A stretch of DNA of 19,709 bases from Candidatus Latescibacterota bacterium (GTDB lineage: Bacteria > Latescibacterota > UBA2968 > UBA8231), in contig JAJDTN010000434.1 in the NCBI GenBank assembly GCA_022827165.1, positions 1 through 19,709 of the forward strand. Reading direction: 5' to 3'. Numbering within the stretch: the first letter of the stretch is position 1; every line of letters begins with the position of its first letter. Of this stretch, positions 1-6,854 are shown one piece after another. The translations under genes were made by a program, and so were the position numbers. The notes beneath the pieces were generated by a model. It was given only the letters and a program-made list of their open reading frames with translations. It was not told where the DNA came from and searched no databases.

Positions 1-676
1 CGTAGGGGATGCTCTCGCCGGGCCGGGAGATGCCCTCGAAGAACAGGGCGTTCCCGGCGCCGTCGTCGACCAGGATCCTGTGCTCGGGGAAGTGGGGGAA
101 GAGCTTCTCCCGCCACTGGTTCTCCGGCGAGGCGTAGTAGAAGACGGCGGTGAGAGAGGGCAGGATCAGCTCGGTGAGGCCCATGGTGCACACCGCCGAG
201 ACCATGGCCAGCATGGCATAGACCATGATCAGGTCGGCCCGGTTGAGGGCCAGGCTGCGGCCGCACCACGCCAGCGGCACGTTGGCGATGGCGCAGATCA
301 GCGCGAAGGTGGAGAAGATCAGTCCCGGCGAATGCACGTCGACGCCGCTCAGGGGCCAGCAGGCCCAGAGCCAGGCAGCCCCCAGGGCGGCGGCGAAGGA
401 GAGGGCCGACCCCTTGCTGCGCGCCGCCAGCTTGAAGGCGAGGTTGAGGAACCCGATGAGCACGACGAAGACGAAGATCGCCCCCGGGGTGCTGATGTCG
501 GCGGCCACGTAGGCGCCCTTGATGACCATGTTGCTGTAGGGGGCGCCGATGGCGAGGAAGAAGCTCAGGAAGCTCCCCACGAAGAACCCCCGCCACGTCA
601 GGCGGTGGCGCGACTCCAGCAGGGGCTCGGAGCGCGACCGCAGGTGCCGGCGGTAGACCCGGGGCATCGCCTTCAC
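1..676 (-). CDS. DUF6785-like polytopic membrane protein, N-terminal part (3' end outside window)
   Basis: An open frame of 225 codons runs off the left edge without a stop. Hydrophobic stretches near residues 29-45, 64-82, 91-109, 117-138 and 148-176 indicate an inner-membrane protein with at least five membrane segments. The text LNRADLIMVYAM followed by SPENQWREK and a PHFPE block matches my recollection of the DUF6785 family, large uncharacterised integral membrane proteins sometimes compared with oligopeptide transporters; no substrate is known. I chose the GTG at 676 because GAGG lies about 8 nt upstream. An in-frame GTG at 685 and an ATG at 667 are alternatives. It follows the M28/FtsX gene after 62 nt, the largest gap in the operon, so it may be the last or a semi-independent member. 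Confidence is high for a membrane protein and moderate for the family. Confidence 0.8.
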   Translation of the reverse strand, partial: MKAMPRVYRRHLRSRSEPLLESRHRLTWRGFFVGSFLSFFLAIGAPYSNMVIKGAYVAADISTPGAIFVFVVLIGFLNLAFKLAARSKGSALSFAAALGAAWLWACWPLSGVDVHSPGLIFSTFALICAIANVPLAWCGRSLALNRADLIMVYAMLAMVSAVCTMGLTELILPSLTAVFYYASPENQWREKLFPHFPEHRILVDDGAGNALFFEGISRPGESIPY

Positions 677-738
677 GCGAGGCACCTCGGCAGGTGGAGG
701 GCGGAGTCGGCCGCGCCGGCCATGGCCACCAAGGGATG

Positions 739-3700
739 TCAACCCTCCCCGGCGGCGGCCGCGGCGGCGCTCTCCGCCAGCATCCCCTCGGCCGCCTTCC
801 GGTGATGGGCCCTGGCCTCCTCGGTGAACGTGTGCCACAGCAGGAACTGCTTCCGCAGGGTGTTCATGAAGCCCTGGTTGAGCCGCCGCCACGACGCCGT
901 CTCGCCGCTGACCCGCTCGATGAAGACCTCCACCTGGTAGATGGCGGCCGCCGGGGAGGGCACGAAGTCGAGCTGCAGGTACTGGCTCACCCCCTTGTCG
1001 AAGGGGGCCAGCCAGGTCAGCATCTGCAGGGAGTACTCGCGAGCGCCGGCCTCCCCCCCGGTGACGAGGCGCACCTTCTCGGCGCAGAAGTCGCCGATGG
1101 AATCCTCGTTGGAGGACTCGAACCAGCCGGCCAGGAACCCGCTCAGCCCCCGGACCTCGCCGGTGCCCACGGCAAAGGGGAAGTCGAACTCCCAGCGGTC
1201 GCCCTCCGGCGCCGGCGGCACCCAGCGCCGCACCGTGTCCGGCACCGCCCTGGCGGCGGCGACTCGCGCCGGGTAGAGGGTCGACAGCAGGACCAGGGCC
1301 ATGACCATGAGGGCCGCGGTGACCGCCGCCGTGGAGGAGTAGTTCAGGTCCATGCCCTGCACCAGGCCGAGGCCCAGCAGCAGCTTGGCCGACCCCTGGC
1401 CCAGGAGGTATCCGAGGGTGACGCCGAGGACGGCGTAGACACAGGCCTCGGCCACGAAGAGCAGGGCGATGTGCATCGGCGCCAGCCCCACGGAGGAGTA
1501 GACGCCGATCTCCCGGAGACGCTCGTACACGGCGCCCAGCATGGTGTTGAGGACGATGAGGGCGGCGATGACGATGGGCACGAGCAGCGCCGCGAGACCT
1601 TCCACCGCCGTCAGGCCCACGGAGGTGTAGGAGGAGACCTCGAGCTCGCCCGTCCCGGGGTCGCGGAGGCTGGCGAAGAGGGTGGCCGCCACGCGCGTCA
1701 GGAAGCCCTCCAGCAGGGGCCGGCCGTCGGCAGTCTCGTCGAAGCGGACGCCGACGGAGCGCAGGCTGCCGCCGGCGACCCACACGGCGCCGTAGGGCAG
1801 GATCAGGACGTTGTCGGCCGCCATGTGGAGGAAGGGCTCGATCCGGTCCGGACCCGCTTCCTCCTCGATCTCCATGGAGACCCTCTCCCGGCCCCCGGGC
1901 AGCTCCGCCTCGCCGCTCTGGAAGTCGGCCGGCGTGAGCGGTTCGGCGTCGAGATCGCGGATCGCGGCCAGCCGGCCGGCGTCGACGATGCCGCCGACCA
2001 CGAGGTCCCGGCCGAAGACGCGAACCGCGGCCCGGCCCACGTCCTCCACGCCGATGCCGAGGGCCGCGGCCATCCTTTCCGGAAGGAGGCACGTGCTCTC
2101 GTCGACCGTCTCGAAGAACCGGCCGGCCACCAGGGCTTCGTCGATGCCGGTGACCCGCGTCTCCTGCGGCGACAGTCCGAGCAGGCCGGCGGCGCGCGTC
2201 GCGCCCGCCGGCCCCTGGACCTCGATGTAGCTCTTCGGATTGCCCGCCTCGGCCACCAGCCAGTTGCGCGGGCTCACCACGCCATGGCCGGAGAAGTGGG
2301 AGCGGACGTAGTCCAGAGTCGGGGGCGACAGCTCCTTCCAGCCGGGGTGGCGGACCAGGACGCCCTCGTAGCGGGCCTCGTGGGCGGTGGGGAAGGCGAG
2401 GAAGGCGAGCTGTTGCCGGAAGGAGGTGAAGGAGAGGACGGTGAAGGTGAGCAGGGTCAGCGTCACCAGGGTCAGAGTCGTGCGCAGCTTGCGGCGCCGC
2501 ATGTTGGAGATGCCCAGCATGAAGGCGGCGTAGGAGGCGCTGACGCGGTTGATGTCGGCGCGGCGCACCTGGGAGGCGCGGGCCTGGAACTCCTCCACGT
2601 AGTGGTTGAAGCGCGAGAAGATCATGGCGCAGACGAAGACGGCCATGGCCATGATGGCGAAGGCCAGGAGGATGATCGCCGGATGGGCGATGTCGAAGGC
2701 CGGATGCACCTGGGAGATGGCGGCCCAGACGATCGCCATGATCAGGGCGAAACCGGACAGCTGCCAGCGGATGTCGGCGGCGGCGAAGATCAGGCGCTCG
2801 CCGAAGAAGGCGGCCGGCAGCACCAGGGCGAGGAAGAACACGAGCCCCCTGATGACGTCGTTCAGGGTCGCCGTCACGTCCGGGTAGGCCCGCGAGGTGA
2901 CTCCCCGGGCGGCCCGCACCCCGGCCATGAAGGCGTCCCACTCCCGCCTCTCGGCCGCGGCCCCGGCCTGGTCGATCAGCTCGCGGCCGTGGGCGTGCAG
3001 GGCCGCCAGCCGCGGATTCTCGATGGCGTGGTCGCGCATCGCCGCCAGGCGCTCGTCGTTGATCCGCCACATGTCCCGCACCGCCAGGTAGTCGGTGCGC
3101 TCCAGGGGATCCCGGCCGACCACGTACCCGGTGCCGCGCGGGTCGGTGCGGCTGTTGGTGAGGATCATGCTGTCCGACATGAGGTACACGAGGCTGTCGT
3201 CGGCGGCGGCGAAGGCCACCGCCACCGGCTCCAGGACGCCCTCCCCCTTCGCCACGCCGTACTCCTTGGGCGCCACGCCCGTGTGGGTCGCGACCCGGAT
3301 CGGCCCGACGGCCGTGAGGGACCGGGGGTCGACGAGGCCGTAGAAGGGCCGCGGCACGCAGGGGAAGACGACGAGGGTCTTGTGCTCGCCGGCGAAGCGG
3401 ATGGCCTGGGCCAGCCTCTGGCCGTGGTGTCTCCGGGCGCGCTCGCCGCTGTCGGGGGCGTAGACGATGCCGCCAGTCTCCGGGTCGAGGACGTAAGCGC
3501 TCACCGGCACGGCCCCGAGGGGCAGGCCGGGGATCACGGCGCTGCCGTTGCCGTCGGCCAGGTGGAAGCGGAAGGCGCGCACGCCCTTGTGGGGCTTGAA
3601 GCCCAGCTCGGCCCGCCGCCCGGCGCCGGCGCCCAGGGCGACGATGGCCCCCTCGACGATCCGGTCGGGGACCTGGCTGCGGCGCGGGAAGGCGCGCACG

Positions 3701-5130
3701 TCGACCCGGAAGGTGCGCAGCTCGTCCTCGAGGACCGGGCCGAACTCCTCCAGGTCGGCCAGCAGCCGGGGGTCGTCGAAGGCCCGGGTCAGGATCTGGT
3801 TGAGGAAGGCGCTCTGCCGGGACAGGTTGTCGAAGTCGACCCGCTGCGGCCGGTCCAGGGGCGTGTCGACGACGAAGCGGCCGTCGCCGATGGTGACGAA
3901 GGAGAGGGCCACGAGTCCCGCGGCCATGGCCACCTGGCCGTCCACGGTGACTCCCCCCGGCACGTAGGTCGACCAGTCGAGGCCCTTGTGGGGACTGATG
4001 CCGTTGACCAGGGCGCGCTCCGCCCGGCGCCCCAGGCGCGGCGCCGCCTCCTCGGCGTAGGCGGTGAAGGCGCGGCCGAAGGGGACGTAGAACCGCTTGA
4101 TGTCGTAGCGGTCGGTGTTGTTCCAGAGGCCGATGCGGTCGCTGCCGCTGGTCAGGTCCAGGCCGATGAAGAGATCCGGATGCAGGGGCTTCTCCATGAG
4201 CCCGGCGTAGTCCGGGTGGGTGCGGGCATGGCGGTCGAGGAAGTCGACGATCCCCCGCTGGGCCAGGAAGTGGGCGCTGGCGGCCACCAGGACGACGGTC
4301 CGCGCCGGCGGGCGGCGCTGGAGATGCCGGGCCAGCTCCAGGAGCGCGGCGATGCCGCCGGCGGTCTCGGCCGAGGGCGCCAGGGCCGGCACGATGGAGA
4401 TGCCGTCGTAGTAGGCCTGGACGACGATCGTCTCCCCGCCGAGCTCGGGGTGGTGACCGGGGATCACGCCCCAGACGTTGCGGCCCTTGCGCGAGACCCA
4501 GTCCATGCGGCTCCCCAGGCGCGCGTCGAGGGGTCCGTCCTCGGCCAGCGCCCTCAGGCGGGCGCCGGCGGCGGCGTCGATCCAGAGCCTGGGTATGTCG
4601 AGGGGGACGGAGACGAACTTGGCGCCCGCCTCGCGCCCGGAGGTGGCCTGCGGCTCGATGAAGACGATGGCGCGGGCGCCGAGGGAGGCGGCCTCCAGCC
4701 AGCGGTGGCCCGTGTTGAACTCGAGGAGGACGATGCTGCCGGCCAGGTCGAGGCCGGCGTACTCGGACAGGTGCCCTGCCCCGCCGTAGATCAGGTGCCC
4801 GGAGAGCCCGGCCGCCGGCACCGTGGGGGTCCGCACGTGGTTGGGCCACAGGCCGTGGAGGCGGAAGCGCTCGCCCGAGGCGGTGAGGGTGAGGTCGCCG
4901 CCGCGGTCGAGGGGCACGGTGACCGGGTACTCCTCGACGGTGACCTCGCGGACGCCGGCGCCGGCCAGGGCGTCGGCCACGTAGTCGGCGGCCCGGTCGC
5001 TGCCCGGGTAGCCGCTGACCCGGGAGCCGACGGAGGCCATGAACTCCACGGTGGCGCGGATGCCGTCCGCCTCGGCCCGGGCGGCGGCGCACAGCGCCGG
5101 CAGCGTCAGCCAGAGGATCAGCCGTCGCAT
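739..5130 (-). CDS. Degenerate M28 peptidase-like domain fused to FtsX/MacB-type permease
   Basis: This is a 1463-residue inner-membrane protein. Residues 1-20 form a signal peptide or first anchor. Residues about 25-450 resemble the extracytoplasmic M28 aminopeptidase fold with an inserted PA-like region (130-160). The metal and catalytic positions are mostly lost: the usual AHYD reads AYYD (239-242), DDN reads ETA (255-257), and the catalytic EE pair reads HF (287-288), so peptidase activity is unlikely. Membrane segments lie near 758-778, 788-806 and 815-838. The canonical FtsX core follows: a first helix at 883-903 after SNMRRRKLRT, a periplasmic region at about 910-1170, and three helices near 1177-1200, 1218-1245 and 1266-1286. 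A C-terminal extension of about 165 residues is atypical for FtsX permeases. Such permeases need an ABC ATPase, and none is in the window. The start ATG overlaps the upstream stop (TGATG), implying translational coupling. Confidence 0.85.
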   Translation of the reverse strand: MRRLILWLTLPALCAAARAEADGIRATVEFMASVGSRVSGYPGSDRAADYVADALAGAGVREVTVEEYPVTVPLDRGGDLTLTASGERFRLHGLWPNHVRTPTVPAAGLSGHLIYGGAGHLSEYAGLDLAGSIVLLEFNTGHRWLEAASLGARAIVFIEPQATSGREAGAKFVSVPLDIPRLWIDAAAGARLRALAEDGPLDARLGSRMDWVSRKGRNVWGVIPGHHPELGGETIVVQAYYDGISIVPALAPSAETAGGIAALLELARHLQRRPPARTVVLVAASAHFLAQRGIVDFLDRHARTHPDYAGLMEKPLHPDLFIGLDLTSGSDRIGLWNNTDRYDIKRFYVPFGRAFTAYAEEAAPRLGRRAERALVNGISPHKGLDWSTYVPGGVTVDGQVAMAAGLVALSFVTIGDGRFVVDTPLDRPQRVDFDNLSRQSAFLNQILTRAFDDPRLLADLEEFGPVLEDELRTFRVDVRAFPRRSQVPDRIVEGAIVALGAGAGRRAELGFKPHKGVRAFRFHLADGNGSAVIPGLPLGAVPVSAYVLDPETGGIVYAPDSGERARRHHGQRLAQAIRFAGEHKTLVVFPCVPRPFYGLVDPRSLTAVGPIRVATHTGVAPKEYGVAKGEGVLEPVAVAFAAADDSLVYLMSDSMILTNSRTDPRGTGYVVGRDPLERTDYLAVRDMWRINDERLAAMRDHAIENPRLAALHAHGRELIDQAGAAAERREWDAFMAGVRAARGVTSRAYPDVTATLNDVIRGLVFFLALVLPAAFFGERLIFAAADIRWQLSGFALIMAIVWAAISQVHPAFDIAHPAIILLAFAIMAMAVFVCAMIFSRFNHYVEEFQARASQVRRADINRVSASYAAFMLGISNMRRRKLRTTLTLVTLTLLTFTVLSFTSFRQQLAFLAFPTAHEARYEGVLVRHPGWKELSPPTLDYVRSHFSGHGVVSPRNWLVAEAGNPKSYIEVQGPAGATRAAGLLGLSPQETRVTGIDEALVAGRFFETVDESTCLLPERMAAALGIGVEDVGRAAVRVFGRDLVVGGIVDAGRLAAIRDLDAEPLTPADFQSGEAELPGGRERVSMEIEEEAGPDRIEPFLHMAADNVLILPYGAVWVAGGSLRSVGVRFDETADGRPLLEGFLTRVAATLFASLRDPGTGELEVSSYTSVGLTAVEGLAALLVPIVIAALIVLNTMLGAVYERLREIGVYSSVGLAPMHIALLFVAEACVYAVLGVTLGYLLGQGSAKLLLGLGLVQGMDLNYSSTAAVTAALMVMALVLLSTLYPARVAAARAVPDTVRRWVPPAPEGDRWEFDFPFAVGTGEVRGLSGFLAGWFESSNEDSIGDFCAEKVRLVTGGEAGAREYSLQMLTWLAPFDKGVSQYLQLDFVPSPAAAIYQVEVFIERVSGETASWRRLNQGFMNTLRKQFLLWHTFTEEARAHHRKAAEGMLAESAAAAAAGEG

Positions 5131-6854
5131 CAGCCCCCGGGCCGCACGGCGCTGCCGCCACCCTCCTGCTGTACCAGCGCTTTCAGGCTCTCTTCGTGGA
5201 TCCTGACCCGGGGCTCGTACCGTTTCCGCAGTTGGCCCAGAAACTGGTAGAAGGCCGCATCGCGCTTGCGGCGCAGGACCAGCGCCCGGGCGCGGGTCTC
5301 GACCTCGGCGAAGGGCCGGGGGCCGGCTCCGAGGTTCGACTCGACGACCCTGAACACGGAGTGGCAGCGGTCTCCCGCCGCCCCGGGGGGGGACGCCAAC
5401 CGGGGGTCCGGCACCTCCACTTCGACGGGGCCCAGGAGGTCGCCCGGCGCGGCTCCCCGCGCGGCTTCGAAGAGGGCCTCGTGCGCTTCTCTCTCGTAGC
5501 CATGGAGGTGGAATCTGCCGCTGTCCGGGATGGCCCGGCGCCGCAGGGTGTGCTCCAGGGCCAGGAGCCGCAGATCCTCGCCGCCCTCGATCCGGCGGCG
5601 CAGCGCTACCGCCTCCTCGCGTGTGGCCACCAGGACCTCGTCCAGCGTCAGGCTCTCCTGGGGGACGAAGAGCCGCGAGTTCTCGTGGTGGAAGCGCCGG
5701 GCCTCGGCCTCGTCCACGGAGACGTCGCGGGTCACCTCCTTCCGGATGACCCCGATCAGGCGTTCCTGTTCTCTGGCCTGGCGCCAGGCGGCCATCTTCG
5801 GCTCACGGTCGATGCCGGCGTTGCGGGCGGCGCGCACCACCAGCGCGCGGGGAACCAGGACGGACTCGGCGAACCCCCGCAGCTGCCCTCGCACATCTCC
5901 GGAGAACCCCCGGTAGTTCTCGCGGGCCGAGTCGACGAACTCCCCCACCGTGATGGCGCCGCCGTCGAACTCGTAGAGCACCGTGGTGCGCTCCGCCTCG
6001 GAGAGCGCTCCGCCGCTCTCCAGACGCGCGGCAAGGAGCTCGAAACCCTCTTCCCGGGGACGCGCGTCCAGGGCCTCCCGCAGTTCCCGGCCCAGCTCCG
6101 TGGACCGGACGCGGGCCTTCTCCCGGTGGAGCCCGGCTTCCACCAGACGCCGCACCCGCTCGAGGGGAACCGTCACCTCCTCCACGACCTGGAACACGCC
6201 GTAGGAGCCGCCCGGCAGGGGCAGCGGCTCGGAGATCTCACCCTCCCCGAGGGGATAGACCTTTTCCCGCATGACGGGCAGGGGCATCTGGTCCCTGGTG
6301 ACGTACCCGGTGTACAGACCCCCCTGGGCCGCCGTCGGACCGTGGACCGAGCGCTGCCTCGCCAGCTCCTCGAAATCGGCGCCGCCCTCGAGGAGGCGCA
6401 CGATCTCCTCGGCCTCTTCCCTGCTCCCCACATCGATCCTGCCGCACCTGACGGCGCGGTCTCGTCCGGTCTTCAGGTAGTGCTCGCGGACTTCCTGCTC
6501 CTCGAGGGTGATCTTCGCGTCCACCTCCCGGGCCAGGAACTCCTGCACCAGCCGCCGGGTCCATTCGCGCTCCAGCCCGCGGCGCAGGTCGGGGTCGCGG
6601 TCCCATCCCCGCGCCGCCGCCTCCCGAAGGAGGATCTCCTTGTCGATCAGGGCCTGCAGATGCTGCCGCCGGCCTTCGATGCCCGCCTCCCTGGACCTCA
6701 GGCTCTCGGCCAGGCGCTCCTCGTAGCGGCGCAGGTCGGATGCGTGGATGCGGGAGTCCCCCACCTCGGCCAGGACCGGGCCGCGGGGGTCTGCCCCGCA
6801 ACCGGTCAGGACCGCCCCCGCGGCGAGGATCAGCGCCGGTCCGGCAGGTCTCAT
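5130..6854 (-). CDS. Lipoprotein peptidyl-prolyl isomerase with two parvulin domains (SurA/PrsA-like)
   Basis: This 574-residue exported foldase begins with a lipoprotein signal peptide whose lipobox LTGC places the acylated cysteine at residue 19. A helical SurA/PrsA-type N-region (about 28-130) carries the LIDKEILLREA motif. Parvulin domain 1 (about 134-228) has the family pattern DFEELARQRS, a GG turn and YGVFQVVEE. A second helical segment (about 290-395) leads to parvulin-like domain 2 (about 400-506), which is more divergent. The family isomerises prolyl bonds and chaperones outer-membrane or secreted proteins in the periplasm. I start at ATG 6854 because its A is the last base of the upstream stop (TGATG); an in-frame TTG one codon earlier is possible. 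Lying directly after two barrel genes, it is probably a dedicated chaperone for this operon's products. That role is inferred. Confidence 0.88.
   Translation of the reverse strand: MRPAGPALILAAGAVLTGCGADPRGPVLAEVGDSRIHASDLRRYEERLAESLRSREAGIEGRRQHLQALIDKEILLREAAARGWDRDPDLRRGLEREWTRRLVQEFLAREVDAKITLEEQEVREHYLKTGRDRAVRCGRIDVGSREEAEEIVRLLEGGADFEELARQRSVHGPTAAQGGLYTGYVTRDQMPLPVMREKVYPLGEGEISEPLPLPGGSYGVFQVVEEVTVPLERVRRLVEAGLHREKARVRSTELGRELREALDARPREEGFELLAARLESGGALSEAERTTVLYEFDGGAITVGEFVDSARENYRGFSGDVRGQLRGFAESVLVPRALVVRAARNAGIDREPKMAAWRQAREQERLIGVIRKEVTRDVSVDEAEARRFHHENSRLFVPQESLTLDEVLVATREEAVALRRRIEGGEDLRLLALEHTLRRRAIPDSGRFHLHGYEREAHEALFEAARGAAPGDLLGPVEVEVPDPRLASPPGAAGDRCHSVFRVVESNLGAGPRPFAEVETRARALVLRRKRDAAFYQFLGQLRKRYEPRVRIHEESLKALVQQEGGGSAVRPGG

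Noticed and set aside
678..689. Small inverted repeat CGAGGxxCCTCG over the ribosome-binding site of the DUF6785-like gene
   Set aside because: The stem is only 4-5 bp with a loop of 2-4 nt, which is common by chance in DNA this GC-rich.
694..5250. Plus-strand open frame of about 1500 codons opposite the M28/FtsX gene
   Set aside because: Its translation is low-complexity G/A/R/H/Q/D/E-rich text without domains, and the opposite strand has a clear protein with signal peptide and membrane helices. Long antisense frames are expected at this GC content.
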